Origin: Flavobacteriales bacterium
Lineage (GTDB): Bacteria; Bacteroidota; Bacteroidia; Flavobacteriales_D; Crocinitomicaceae
DNA: 64,000 nt
Reading direction: 5' to 3'
Assembly (NCBI GenBank): GCA_947497485.1
Contig: CANMHB010000001.1
Coordinates: forward strand, 248,001-312,000
Part shown: one piece after another, positions 8,210 to 16,724 of the stretch
How the letters are laid out: each line of letters starts with the position of its first letter
How positions within the stretch are numbered: position 1 is the stretch's first letter
Notes under the pieces: model-generated
Seen by the model: only the letters and a program-made list of their open reading frames with translations
What the model was told of the DNA's origin: nothing
Database searches by the model: none
Position numbers and translations under genes: made by a program

Positions 8210-10314
8210 TGCAATTGTATTTTTATTAATTGACCTTTTGTGATTTCTGTTCCCGCAAGAATGGATTGTGAAACAACCTTCCCATAACCTTTAATTTTTA
8301 CAATCAATCCGCGGCTTTCAAGCAAGTAGATTGCATCTTTAGCAGTCATTCCAAAAACTTTCGGAACTTGATTTTTTGGAATGGAAGTCCGATTCAAATG
8401 AACTGAACCCTTAACGGTATCAGCTTGCAACCAATCACCTTCATAATTTAATTGATATCGAACTTGTAGTTTCTTCAAAACAGCGGTAATATCTTTTTTA
8501 TTACCTGTTTTAATTATTGGAGCTTGATTTGAACGCTGTTTTTTTTCATTGATTGCATCGTGATACTTTAAAGTGGATGCATAAACCTTATTTGCGATGG
8601 CTGCGAATACAGTTCCGGAAACAGCTGCACCATAGTATGCCACTTTTGGTTTTGAAATAACTACAATACACGAATAAATAGGATCGTCAGCAGGAAAATA
8701 CCCTACGAATGAAGCTTGATATGTACTATTTTTCTCATCGTTATATAGTTTGTTATCACCAACTAATTTTGCTGTTCCTGTTTTGCCCGCTATTTTAAAT
8801 TCGATACTTTTTAAGGCTGCGCCTGTTCCGTCAGTCATTACTCCCTTCAAACAGGCTTTCATGTCATCAAGCGTTGATTGTGAGCAAATTTTATCCCTTA
8901 AAACAACGGGTTCAAATTTCTTGATTGTTTGTCCAGACCGACGAATTTCCTCAACGAAAAGTGGCCGAACCAATTTGCCATTATTTGCAACGGCATTATA
9001 AAAAGCGAGTGTTTGAAGTGGCGTTTGCTGAAAATCATAACCAATTGACATCATTGGAATTGAAAGTGCCCACCAACCCGGATTTCCTGGTCTAGGAACA
9101 TTCGGACTTGGTTCACCTTCTAAATCAATTCCGAGCGGCTCCGTTAATCCAAATTGCTCAATGCGTTTTAAAAATTGCTCAGGCTCGTTTCGATAAGCCC
9201 GATGAATAATTTGAGTAATTACGTTGGATGATTTTTCAAATGCATGCTTTATTGTAATTCGACCATAACCTATTCCATGATTAGAATCCGTAAATGTTTT
9301 TCCTTTAAATACGTAAGAACCAACAGCATCAACCTTATCCATAATGTTGATTTTCCCATCCTCTAGTGCAGCCATTAAAGAAGCTAATTTGAATGTAGAA
9401 CCCGGAACCTCCTTTGTTCCTATTGCATGGTTATAACCCTCATTAAACTTACCTTCCTCGGTTCTATCGAGATTCGCAATTGCACGAACATAACCTGTTT
9501 TCACGTCCATTACAATCACACACCCATGCTCAGCCTTCATGTCACGAAGCTGTTTTTCCAATTCAGAATGGGCAAATTCTTGAATTTCCTTATCAAGCGT
9601 TGAAATTACATCCGCACCTTCAACAGCTTCCTTTGTTATTTGTCCCGTTTTTTTCCATCCAGTGGATATTCTATGTTCAATCTCCTTTCCTTCTTCTCCT
9701 TTCAAATAATTATAAAAGGCCCCCTCAATACCAACCTTCAGTTCTTTACCACCATCATTTTTATAATATCCTAGTGTTCGTCTCAAAAGACTACCATTTG
9801 GAAACTGCCGTTTGATAATTTCTTCGGTATCAATCAATCCTCCCTTCATTCTTCCCTCTCGGTAAATGGGAAGTTTGCGAATCATTTTACGTTCTTCATT
9901 CGTTACATTTTTCTGGATCAACAGATAGCGATTACCAGTAGATCGAGCATTTCTTATTGAATTTTCGTATTCTCTAGCTGTCTTTTCAGGATACATTTTA
10001 CTCAGACCTTGTGCTAATTCAGAAACTTCCTCATCAAATAATTTTTGCTCTACAACTGTTGCATCCATGCGCACATCGTAATATGTAACAGAAGTAACCA
10101 ATGGAGTTAAATTATGATCCAAAATATCACCCATTCTTGGAATTCGACTTACCGTTCTAACAGGTATTTTTTCATCAGATGAGGTAAAAATGTTCTTTCT
10201 CCCCTCTAGCTGCAAAGAAACAGTTTTGTAGAGAACGACAAGCATAATGATAACGAACCCGAAATAAATCAGATAAGCACGGTAATACAAGAAGTTCTTT
10301 GTATCCTTACTCAT
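8206..10314 (-). CDS. ftsI: Septal penicillin-binding protein (class B transpeptidase) with C-terminal PASTA domain
   Basis: Class B PBP that cross-links septal peptidoglycan as partner of FtsW. It has a single N-terminal membrane anchor (about 12-32), a dimerisation/pedestal domain (about 50-235), and a transpeptidase domain with the nucleophile motif STFK at 306-309, SSN at 362-364 and KTG at 511-513. Residues from about 650 form one PASTA domain (PKVFGMTAKDAIYLLESRG). At 702 residues it is larger than E. coli FtsI, which lacks PASTA. It lies between the ftsL-like gene (8-bp overlap) and murE (4-bp overlap). Confidence 0.95.
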   Translation of the reverse strand: MSKDTKNFLYYRAYLIYFGFVIIMLVVLYKTVSLQLEGRKNIFTSSDEKIPVRTVSRIPRMGDILDHNLTPLVTSVTYYDVRMDATVVEQKLFDEEVSELAQGLSKMYPEKTAREYENSIRNARSTGNRYLLIQKNVTNEERKMIRKLPIYREGRMKGGLIDTEEIIKRQFPNGSLLRRTLGYYKNDGGKELKVGIEGAFYNYLKGEEGKEIEHRISTGWKKTGQITKEAVEGADVISTLDKEIQEFAHSELEKQLRDMKAEHGCVIVMDVKTGYVRAIANLDRTEEGKFNEGYNHAIGTKEVPGSTFKLASLMAALEDGKINIMDKVDAVGSYVFKGKTFTDSNHGIGYGRITIKHAFEKSSNVITQIIHRAYRNEPEQFLKRIEQFGLTEPLGIDLEGEPSPNVPRPGNPGWWALSIPMMSIGYDFQQTPLQTLAFYNAVANNGKLVRPLFVEEIRRSGQTIKKFEPVVLRDKICSQSTLDDMKACLKGVMTDGTGAALKSIEFKIAGKTGTAKLVGDNKLYNDEKNSTYQASFVGYFPADDPIYSCIVVISKPKVAYYGAAVSGTVFAAIANKVYASTLKYHDAINEKKQRSNQAPIIKTGNKKDITAVLKKLQVRYQLNYEGDWLQADTVKGSVHLNRTSIPKNQVPKVFGMTAKDAIYLLESRGLIVKIKGYGKVVSQSILAGTEITKGQLIKIQLQ

Positions 10315-10735
10315 TACTTTTCCTTTTTACACGAATAACTTTGGTTGCATTTTGTGTTTCTTTCAGTTGACGCTTTTCTAATTTTTCTACCAACTTATAG
10401 CGACGCGTGATTGTCTCTAGTTTTGCTTTAGATTCGATGAATTCAGCGGCATTTTGATCTACTTCTTGTTGAGTTGCATTGATTTCATCAGACAATTGTT
10501 TTCCATAATAACCTTTTCCAACTACCAGTAACAAAAGGAAAATGATAAAGAAAATGAAGTTCAAATTATTTAATACGAATTCACGCGTTAGAAAATCGCC
10601 GTTCAAGATTTGTGTAAACGTATTTGTTTTCGATCCACGAGTTGATTGCTTTGAATCCCCTGAAGAATCCTTACTCGATTGCTTTTTATTCGCAGTCTCT
10701 TGGTCTGAATGTGCTATGAAATCTTTATCCGACAT
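10307..10735 (-). CDS. ftsL: FtsL-like bitopic division protein
   Basis: A 142-residue protein in the canonical ftsL slot between rsmH and ftsI. It has a polar Ser/Lys-rich cytoplasmic tail (1-45), one membrane segment (about 53-72, FIFFIIFLLLLVVG), and a periplasmic heptad-rich coiled coil (about 78-130) ending in basic residues. This architecture and location are the usual grounds for calling FtsL, whose sequence is poorly conserved. It would form a coiled-coil complex with FtsB/FtsQ and activate FtsW-FtsI. The cytoplasmic tail is longer than in E. coli FtsL. It overlaps both neighbours (11 bp with rsmH, 8 bp with ftsI). Confidence 0.8.
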   Translation of the reverse strand: MSDKDFIAHSDQETANKKQSSKDSSGDSKQSTRGSKTNTFTQILNGDFLTREFVLNNLNFIFFIIFLLLLVVGKGYYGKQLSDEINATQQEVDQNAAEFIESKAKLETITRRYKLVEKLEKRQLKETQNATKVIRVKRKSNE

Positions 10736-11642
10736 TTTTTACTGCAATTCTTAGTTTTGCGCTTCTAGCGCGCGTATTACGTTTTATTTCTTCATCCGAA
10801 GGAACAATTGGGTGACGAACCACCTCAGTTAGTGGCTTCAAAATATTTCCAAAAAAATCTTTTTTTACCTCCCCATTAAAAGAACCCCGTTTCATGAAAT
10901 TTTTAACCAACCGATCCTCTAAAGAATGATAGGAAATGACAACCAATCGTCCATTTTCAGCAAGCAATTCTGAGGACTGGATTAATAAATTCTTCAATAC
11001 TTCCAACTCTTGATTGACCTCTATTCTTATTGCTTGAAAAACTTGAGCAAAAAATTTATGATCTTTAAACTTCGGAGCAAAACGACTTATAATCGACATC
11101 AGCTCACCAGTTGTTTCTATCAATTTTTCACTTCTTTTTAAAATGATTTCACGTGCAATTAAACGTGCATTTGTTAGTTCTCCGTAATTTTTTAGAATAG
11201 CGGTAAGGGCTGATTCATCATACTCATTTACAACCTTAAACGCCGATAGATCTGCCTGTTGATTCATACGCATATCTAGAGCAGCATCCTCACGAATGGA
11301 GAATCCTCTTTCTGCCTCATCAAATTGATGAGAAGAAACACCTAAGTCTGCTAAAAGCCCATTTATTTGAACGATTCCGAGTAAACGCAAGTGATTCTTT
11401 AAGAAGGAAAAATTTGCAGGAATGAAATGAAAATTAGGTGCTATCCAAGTATTTTTTTGAGCGTCCGGATCTTGATCGAATGCAATTAACCTTCCGTTCT
11501 CATTTAAGCGACTGAAAATTTCCCGAGAATGTCCACCACCACCGAAAGTTACATCAACATAAGTCCCTGCAGGATCAATCTGCAAAGCATCAATGCACTC
11601 ATTAAATAAAACCGGTATGTGGTAAGCCGTGTTATTCTCCAT
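10725..11642 (-). CDS. rsmH: 16S rRNA (cytosine-1402-N4)-methyltransferase RsmH (MraW)
   Basis: SAM-dependent methyltransferase modifying C1402 in the 16S rRNA decoding centre. Motif I is DVTFGGGGHSREI near the N-terminus, followed by AFDQDPDA, the DLGVSSHQFD signature and VISYHSLEDR, all typical of RsmH. I start it at the ATG giving MENNTAYHIPVLFNE, because HIPVL is the usual opening of the family. The GTG four codons earlier lies inside mraZ and adds only MIWT. The chosen start still overlaps the mraZ stop by 11 bp. It is the second gene of the dcw operon. Confidence 0.96.
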   Translation of the reverse strand: MENNTAYHIPVLFNECIDALQIDPAGTYVDVTFGGGGHSREIFSRLNENGRLIAFDQDPDAQKNTWIAPNFHFIPANFSFLKNHLRLLGIVQINGLLADLGVSSHQFDEAERGFSIREDAALDMRMNQQADLSAFKVVNEYDESALTAILKNYGELTNARLIAREIILKRSEKLIETTGELMSIISRFAPKFKDHKFFAQVFQAIRIEVNQELEVLKNLLIQSSELLAENGRLVVISYHSLEDRLVKNFMKRGSFNGEVKKDFFGNILKPLTEVVRHPIVPSDEEIKRNTRARSAKLRIAVKNVG

Positions 11643-12090
11643 TGTCCAAATCACCCATTACTTCATCCGCTAAATCAGCGAAATTCGCCATGTTTCCTTC
11701 AATCATATTGAAGTACTTGGATTTGTCCCAGATTTCAATTCGGTCATTATAAGCGATGAGCATCACCTCATTCACCAAACCAACTCGCTCCATGTGAGCA
11801 GTCGGAATCAAGACACGACCCGCATTATCCAATGCCACTTGTTTTGCTCCTTGATGAAACAAACGGTAGAACATCCGATTATTGGGTTTAAATAAATTCA
11901 TCTTTGAAAGCTTCGCACTTATCTTTTCCCATTCAGGAAGTGGATAAAGCGTCAAACATTCTTCGAATCCTTTATTCAACATGAAATCACGCTGAGACGC
12001 AGTAGGAAGCTGCTTCCGTAATCCGGAAGGGAATAAAAACCGACCTTTTTCGTCAAGTTTTACTTCAAATTCTCCTACTAATCCTGCCAT
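11632..12090 (-). CDS. mraZ: Transcriptional regulator/division protein MraZ
   Basis: First gene of the dcw operon. MraZ is a ring-forming protein with two SpoVT-AbrB-like halves that binds direct repeats in its own promoter. Both halves show the DxxxR motif: DEKGR in the first and DNAGR in the second. I choose the ATG at 12090 (MAGLVGEFEVKLDEKGR, 152 residues, normal length). The frame is open to an ATG at 12129, but that adds a 13-residue leader unlike the family and would place the start codon inside the putative MraZ operator. It overlaps rsmH by 11 bp. Confidence 0.95.
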   Translation of the reverse strand: MAGLVGEFEVKLDEKGRFLFPSGLRKQLPTASQRDFMLNKGFEECLTLYPLPEWEKISAKLSKMNLFKPNNRMFYRLFHQGAKQVALDNAGRVLIPTAHMERVGLVNEVMLIAYNDRIEIWDKSKYFNMIEGNMANFADLADEVMGDLDNGE

Positions 12091-12118
12091 AGCGTTAATA
12101 ATGGGTAAAATTAATGGA

Positions 12119-12143
12119 ATTTTTACCACTTTTTACCACTAAA
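12119..12143 (-). promoter_or_regulatory. Putative MraZ operator: tandem GTGG boxes upstream of mraZ
   Basis: On the minus strand two copies of AGTGGTAAAA follow each other with an exact 10-bp period, about 30-50 bp before the chosen mraZ start. MraZ is known to bind tandem GTG/TGGG-type boxes spaced about 10 bp apart upstream of its own gene in E. coli and mollicutes, so autoregulation of the dcw operon is the natural reading. No consensus TAnnTTTG box is obvious beside it. Confidence 0.6.
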
Positions 12144-12239
12144 TATTGAATTGTTAATAACTTCTAACGACAATAAACGCTAAATGTTACTTTTTAACAC
12201 AGAAATATTTTTTAAATATCAATAAAATCAATGTTTTTA

Positions 12240-12262
12240 GAAAAAGTGGTATTTTGTGGTAA
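12240..12262 (+). promoter_or_regulatory. Second GTGG box pair, opposite orientation, in the mraZ upstream region
   Basis: AAAGTGGTATTTTGTGGTAA carries two GTGG boxes, again 10 bp apart, but on the plus strand and about 120 bp from the first pair. The two pairs therefore face each other in opposite orientation across an AT-rich spacer. It could be a second MraZ site controlling mraZ or the divergent lipoprotein gene. The rest of the roughly 330-bp intergenic region shows no ORF, RNA gene or strong promoter match. Confidence 0.4.
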
Positions 12263-12299
12263 TATTTTTAAACAAGTTCTAATTTTAATAGCTAAGTCT

Positions 12300-12413
12300 T
12301 CGATTTTCAAATCAAACATTACCTGTTATATTTATTTTAACTATTTTCATACGCTTAAATAAAAACTGATTTGTTCAGTTGGGAAATGGATTAAATTAAA
12401 CCTTGAAAATCGA
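12300..12413. repeat. Perfect 11-bp inverted repeat flanking the lipoprotein promoter/leader region
   Basis: TCGATTTTCAA at 12300-12310 is the exact reverse complement of TTGAAAATCGA at 12403-12413, which ends 6 bp before the ATG of the lipoprotein gene. Between the arms there is also a small hairpin, AACTGA-TTTGT-TCAGTT, at 12364-12380. If both arms are transcribed, the downstream arm could sequester the translation start. They could also be operator half-sites. Function unknown. Confidence 0.4.
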
Positions 12414-12419
12414 GAAAAA

Positions 12420-13103
12420 ATGAGAAAATTATCAGTTAGTGTCAACACACTTTTTCTAACTAGCACTTTATTCATTGCTAGTTGCGGTGGTTCGAATGAG
12501 CAAAAAACAACCGAGATAAAACCTGAAAAAGATACCTTAACGGTTAAAAAAGAAAAAGAGGCGCCAGAGGAAAAACCAATTGTAAGTCTTACTAAAAAAG
12601 AGGCACTTGCTCGAATGAAAGCATTTTTAAAAGAAAACTCTAGAAAATATAGTGATTATGGCGAGGTAGATGATATGACAGCTGTTGGAGGAAATTATAC
12701 CGCTGATGGCGCGACTGATTATTTTTATGATATCGCCTTTTTTCCAGGAGGTGATTATATATACTCTACTCACTTTTTCTATGATTCAGATCAAGATCAA
12801 ATTCGTGAATTATCATTCGGTAAATCATCGGAGTCTTTGAAAAGTGTAACTGCAAATGAAATAAAAGAGGGTAAGATAATAGGGACCGCAAATTTATGGA
12901 GTGCATTTAGCGGAGAACATTCTGCTGCTCGTAGTTTTAATTGCGAATTCACAATAGATGGCAACAAAATTAATTTTGATAAAAAATACATGCCAAAGTT
13001 CAAGAAGGCTGAAAAGGAAATCGCTGCAGAATTAGAAAAATTAGAAAGAGAAATGATGGAGAATGCGGACGGAATTAATTCTTCTGAGGAAGTTGATTAT
13101 TAA
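12420..13103 (+). CDS. Putative lipoprotein of unknown function
   Basis: The 227-residue product begins with a lipoprotein signal peptide whose lipobox ends IASC (Cys about 22), then GGSNEQ, so it should be lipid-anchored. A highly charged Lys/Glu linker (about 27-60) precedes a compact domain with many aromatic and acidic residues (YTADGATDYFYD, FFPGGDYIYSTHF, DSDQDQIRE) and a Glu/Lys-rich C-terminal helix. I recognise no family. It is transcribed divergently from the dcw cluster, with a roughly 330-bp gap, and ends 3 bp from the convergent desaturase gene. No function can be assigned. Confidence 0.8.
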   Translation: MRKLSVSVNTLFLTSTLFIASCGGSNEQKTTEIKPEKDTLTVKKEKEAPEEKPIVSLTKKEALARMKAFLKENSRKYSDYGEVDDMTAVGGNYTADGATDYFYDIAFFPGGDYIYSTHFFYDSDQDQIRELSFGKSSESLKSVTANEIKEGKIIGTANLWSAFSGEHSAARSFNCEFTIDGNKINFDKKYMPKFKKAEKEIAAELEKLEREMMENADGINSSEEVDY

Positions 13104-13106
13104 CCG

Positions 13107-14162
13107 CTACGCTTGTTGTCTTCTACCCAAATACCAGAGCAACCTTATATGTGAAATAATTCCACCTATAAAGGTTGTTCTGGACGTTTCAATTCCTTTT
13201 TCTTTTATGGCCTCATAAATTACCTCGTTCATTTTTCGGTAGTAAAAATGATGGATTGTTGGGAACAAGTGATGCGCTATGTGATTATTGAACCCGCCGA
13301 AAATAAAATTTGCAGCCCAACTAAAAGGACTGACATCGTTTGAGCTCAATATTTGGTTTTGTATCCATGAAGCTTGTATTTCTTTCGATTCATCTACCTT
13401 GGGGTAATGCGTTTTCTCAACATGATGGCTTATTAGAAAAGTGAATAGTAAAAAAAGAGATTGCGTCAAATGCATCAACAAATAACCTAGAATTACTATT
13501 CGTATAGATTGGTGCGAAAACAATAAAGGCAAGCCAAGACTAAAAACAAAGTATAGAGTTTTTGTTAAGAAAAAAACAACTATTTCTATTGATTTTCTTG
13601 ATTTAAATTCACGAAACAACAATGTGAAATCCTTTAAAAATATCCAGAAAAATGAATAAGTGCTATATAATATTGGCGCATAGATAAATTGCCATTTGTG
13701 GTAATTTCTGTACGGACAATCAGGTGAAATTCGAAAGAGAATGGTCACAGATAAATCACTGTCATAACCCGCGACATTTGGCGCAAAGTGATGAGCCGTT
13801 ATATGCCGAACTCGCCAAGCTCCTGCGTCCGCTCCAAGCATAGAAAATAGAAAGGAAAAGACTGATCCATTTAAAAACCTACTCTTAAATAAACTTTCAT
13901 GAGCGCAATCATGGGCGAAATTCAACGCAAACAAAAAGGCTAAAAGTCCAAACAGAACATAGGAAACCAAAAAAATTATTGAAGATTGCGCAAAAAAAAG
14001 TAAAAAATAGAAAAAGGCGCTTCCTCCAAAATAAAAAATGAATTTTAGACAAACATAGTATATCCATTTAGGCTTTTCGATATTGACAATCTCATTAACC
14101 TTTTTAGTCAACTGATTTAGCCAAAGCTGATCCTCCTCATTATGTATGTGATTAACCTTCAA
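13107..14162 (-). CDS. Fatty acid desaturase family membrane protein (second of a pair)
   Basis: Membrane di-iron desaturase/hydroxylase family, 351 residues. The three histidine boxes are visible: HDCAHES, HITAHH and HIAHH near the C-terminus (FGGFNNHIAHHLFPT). About four to six hydrophobic segments separate them. The substrate is probably an acyl chain in phospholipid or acyl-CoA/ACP, but the position of desaturation cannot be read from the sequence. It overlaps the preceding desaturase by 11 bp, and the two share overall layout but are well diverged, suggesting an old duplication with separate substrates. A carotenoid or sphingolipid modifying role is an alternative. Confidence 0.88.
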   Translation of the reverse strand: MKVNHIHNEEDQLWLNQLTKKVNEIVNIEKPKWIYYVCLKFIFYFGGSAFFYFLLFFAQSSIIFLVSYVLFGLLAFLFALNFAHDCAHESLFKSRFLNGSVFSFLFSMLGADAGAWRVRHITAHHFAPNVAGYDSDLSVTILFRISPDCPYRNYHKWQFIYAPILYSTYSFFWIFLKDFTLLFREFKSRKSIEIVVFFLTKTLYFVFSLGLPLLFSHQSIRIVILGYLLMHLTQSLFLLFTFLISHHVEKTHYPKVDESKEIQASWIQNQILSSNDVSPFSWAANFIFGGFNNHIAHHLFPTIHHFYYRKMNEVIYEAIKEKGIETSRTTFIGGIISHIRLLWYLGRRQQA

Positions 14163-15249
14163 ACTGTCTTACTGGCATATGTTCAAAACGTCCTCTTTTA
14201 TAAAGAAAACGAAAATGGGCTTTCAATGAATTCCAATAACCCGTTTCCATGTAAACAATATCATGTTTTTTTGCAACCTCTCTGAAAATCGGAAGAATTT
14301 CCAAATAGTGAACATGACAAACATTTGGCAACAAATGATGTAATGCATGAGCGTTAAATCCACCTAAAGTCCAGTTAAAAAAGACACTATCCGAATTATA
14401 ATCAACAGATGTTTTCATTTGAAGGGTTGGCCAGCTCATACCAATTTCCCTGTCATCCGAGGACAATGGATGATCAACAAAATCCGAAAGATGAGAAACG
14501 CCAAGAACAGCCACAAAAACGATTGATACAAGAAAGTGATTTAAAACAAAAGCTAACAAAACATGTTTCCAACCAAAATCTAGAAAATAAATCGGTGCCA
14601 CAAGCATAAATCCAATGTAAACCAATTTGAAAAACACCAATTTGACAACCTCGAGTGGTGGAATTTGAACTTTAATTGTGCGGCTTGATACATTTATAAT
14701 CATTAATGATTCTCGAAAAAGAAACCAGTTTAGCGAATACAGCAAATATAATACTGGCGCATACAAATATTGATAACGATGGAACCACTTTAATTTCTGG
14801 GTTTCAGTCATTCTAAAAAGTGGATTGTGCAATACATCGATATCGCTACCTTCAACATTCGTATACAAATGGTGGGACTCGTTGTGATTTTTTCCCCAAA
14901 CGTATGCGTTGTTTCCTTGAAGGTTGAAACTTGCTGAAAATAAGAACTTGTTCCAAAATTTACTTTTTACTGCAACCCCATGCGCAGCATCGTGTGATAC
15001 GTTAAAGGCAGTCAATAGAACACATAATCCCATAAGTAAATAAAACACATAAAACGCCACAGTTGATTCACTCTGCATCATCAAAAAATAAAAGAGCAAG
15101 TCCAAAGAAAAATAAAGAGCGATTTTAAAATACATCTTACGATTTCCTGTTTTAGAAACTCCTTTCGCATGAAAGTATTCATCGATTCTTTCATTCAGTT
15201 CCTTGTAAAATAACAAACCTTGATCTTTAGAAAACTTTAGTCGATTCAT
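14152..15249 (-). CDS. Fatty acid desaturase family membrane protein (first of a pair)
   Basis: A 365-residue membrane desaturase with boxes HDAAHG, HNESHH and HALHH (GGFNAHALHHLLPN), the pattern of front-end/acyl-lipid desaturases. In box three an Ala precedes HH where some front-end enzymes have QxxHH, so regiospecificity is uncertain. It is the promoter-proximal gene of a two-gene unit with the next desaturase (11-bp overlap). A TAACTTTG -7 element lies 14 bp before the ATG. Two adjacent desaturases suggest adjustment of membrane fluidity or stepwise synthesis of polyunsaturated acyl chains, which is inference. Confidence 0.88.
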   Translation of the reverse strand: MNRLKFSKDQGLLFYKELNERIDEYFHAKGVSKTGNRKMYFKIALYFSLDLLFYFLMMQSESTVAFYVFYLLMGLCVLLTAFNVSHDAAHGVAVKSKFWNKFLFSASFNLQGNNAYVWGKNHNESHHLYTNVEGSDIDVLHNPLFRMTETQKLKWFHRYQYLYAPVLYLLYSLNWFLFRESLMIINVSSRTIKVQIPPLEVVKLVFFKLVYIGFMLVAPIYFLDFGWKHVLLAFVLNHFLVSIVFVAVLGVSHLSDFVDHPLSSDDREIGMSWPTLQMKTSVDYNSDSVFFNWTLGGFNAHALHHLLPNVCHVHYLEILPIFREVAKKHDIVYMETGYWNSLKAHFRFLYKRGRFEHMPVRQFEG

Positions 15250-15263
15250 TTGAATAATTTTTA

Positions 15264-15271
15264 CAAAGTTA
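15264..15271 (-). promoter_or_regulatory. Bacteroidota -7 element TAACTTTG for the desaturase pair
   Basis: Exact match to TAnnTTTG on the minus strand, ending 14 bp before the desaturase ATG at 15249. No convincing -33 TTG is seen at the usual 17-23 bp spacing, so this is a partial promoter match. Confidence 0.45.
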
Positions 15272-15379
15272 CGAATGAACTCAATTCGCTGTATCAGTAA
15301 AAGAAATATGTTTAATCGTTAGAGCACTCCTACAAATCAAAAAATAATTCCAAACGAAAAATAACATTACTTTTACCTC

Positions 15380-16306
15380 GTGTCAAATAACACGAAAAGT
15401 TGGTTGTTTCTAATTATTCTCGCCTTAATTTGGGGAAGCTCTTTCATTTTAATGAAGAAGGGAATGTATCATCCAAGTGGACGATCCATTTTTAGTGCTT
15501 CCCAAGTAGGAACTCTAAGAATGTTGTTAGCATCACTGGTTTTACTTCCGTTGACTTTTGTTAGTTTAAAAAAATTGAAAGCAAAAAAGGATTTGCTTTA
15601 TTTTTCAATTGTCGGATTTTGTGGTAGTTTTTTTCCCGCTTTTCTTTTTGCTTATGCTGAAACTGGAATTTCCTCAGGTTTTGCCGGAATGATGAATAGC
15701 TTCACGCCAATTTTCACGATAATTTTGGGTTTCGTTATTTTCAATCAGCGCCTGAAATCAACTCAATTATTTGGCTCATTGATTGGAACAACAGGAATTA
15801 CATGCCTCGTTTTTTCGGGTAAACAAATAGCTTTTGACGCAGATTGGAATCACTTATTGGCAGTTATTTTGGCTACTTTTTTTTATGGATTAAGCTTGAA
15901 TACCATTAAACACAAACTCAACGGATATACTTCCTCTGAAACAACTTCAATCGCAGTTGGGTTATTATTTATTCCTTCGTTGATTTGTTTTTTTTATTTG
16001 GATACACAATTTGTATTTTACTCAAATCAACATGCATTGGAAGGGTTCTCTTACATTGCCGTTTTAGCGATTATCGGGACGGCTTTTGCAACGTTTATTT
16101 TTAATGGAATACTTCGCATGTCCTCAGCGCTTTTTGCGAGTAGTGTGACTTATTTAATTCCAATCGTGGCGGTTTTTATTGGAGTATATTTCAATGAAAA
16201 AATTTCTTTTTTCCAAGTAATTTCGATGTTTGTAATCTTGATGGGCATATTAGTCGCAAACTATGCCGAAATAATCAAGGTGAAAAATCGAAAGGAATCG
16301 GAATAA
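15380..16306 (+). CDS. EamA/DMT-family transporter
   Basis: A 308-residue polytopic membrane protein with about ten hydrophobic segments forming two EamA repeats. The first contains LALIWGSSFILMKKG, the typical opening of the drug/metabolite transporter superfamily, and the second repeat ends VISMFVILMGILVANYAE. It probably exports a small metabolite or amino acid; the substrate is unknown. The start is a GTG at 15380 giving MSNNTKSW. The first in-frame ATG lies inside the first membrane helix, so GTG is preferred. It is followed by the rplU-rpmA unit, which has its own promoter. Confidence 0.9.
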   Translation: MSNNTKSWLFLIILALIWGSSFILMKKGMYHPSGRSIFSASQVGTLRMLLASLVLLPLTFVSLKKLKAKKDLLYFSIVGFCGSFFPAFLFAYAETGISSGFAGMMNSFTPIFTIILGFVIFNQRLKSTQLFGSLIGTTGITCLVFSGKQIAFDADWNHLLAVILATFFYGLSLNTIKHKLNGYTSSETTSIAVGLLFIPSLICFFYLDTQFVFYSNQHALEGFSYIAVLAIIGTAFATFIFNGILRMSSALFASSVTYLIPIVAVFIGVYFNEKISFFQVISMFVILMGILVANYAEIIKVKNRKESE

Positions 16307-16312
16307 AAACTA

Positions 16313-16342
16313 TTGTAAATTCAAAAAAAAGCGATATATTTG
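16313..16342 (+). promoter_or_regulatory. Promoter of rplU-rpmA (TTG-N19-TATATTTG)
   Basis: A full match to the Bacteroidota sigma-A consensus: TTG at 16313-16315, 19 bp, then TATATTTG at 16335-16342. Transcription should begin near 16347, leaving a leader of about 33 nt before the rplU ATG. This is the strongest promoter match I found. Confidence 0.8.
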
Positions 16343-16379
16343 CCTTCCCAAATTTAAAACAATTTAAAAAATAGCTATT

Positions 16380-16694
16380 ATGTACGCAATTGTAGAGATA
16401 GCAGGGCAGCAGTTTAAAGTGCAAAAAGACCAAAAGGTTTATGTACATCGATTGGCAGCAGACGCAGGGTCAAAAGTAGAGTTTGATCGTGTGTTGTTAG
16501 TTGACAATGATGGAAAAATAAACATTGGCGCCCCGGCTATAGAAGGTGCGAAAGTCACCGCAGATGTTATCGATCATGTTAAAGGAGACAAGGTTATCGT
16601 TTTCAAAAAGAAAAGAAGAAAAGGATACAAAAAGAGAAATGGTCACCGTCAGCAGTTTACTGCAATAAACATAACAGATATTAAATTAAAATAA
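16380..16694 (+). CDS. rplU: 50S ribosomal protein L21
   Basis: 104-residue L21, opening [15 protein letters not shown] and ending with the RNA-binding basic region [16 protein letters not shown] followed by I-D-I, the standard L21 signature. It binds 23S rRNA in the large subunit. rpmA follows 30 bp later, the nearly universal L21-L27 pair. A consensus promoter precedes it and a strong terminator follows rpmA, defining a two-gene transcript. Confidence 0.98.
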   Translation: MYAIVEIAGQQFKVQKDQKVYVHRLAADAGSKVEFDRVLLVDNDGKINIGAPAIEGAKVTADVIDHVKGDKVIVFKKKRRKGYKKRNGHRQQFTAINITDIKLK

Positions 16695-16724
16695 TTCTTA
16701 GTTAAGAACTAAAAAAATAGAACG

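Noticed and set aside
9480..9815. 111-codon plus-strand ORF inside ftsI
   Set aside because: Antisense to the transpeptidase domain region of ftsI, His/Gln-rich low-complexity product, no family.
12091..12129. mraZ start at the ATG at 12129
   Set aside because: It adds an unusual 13-residue leader and puts the start codon inside the GTGG repeat operator.
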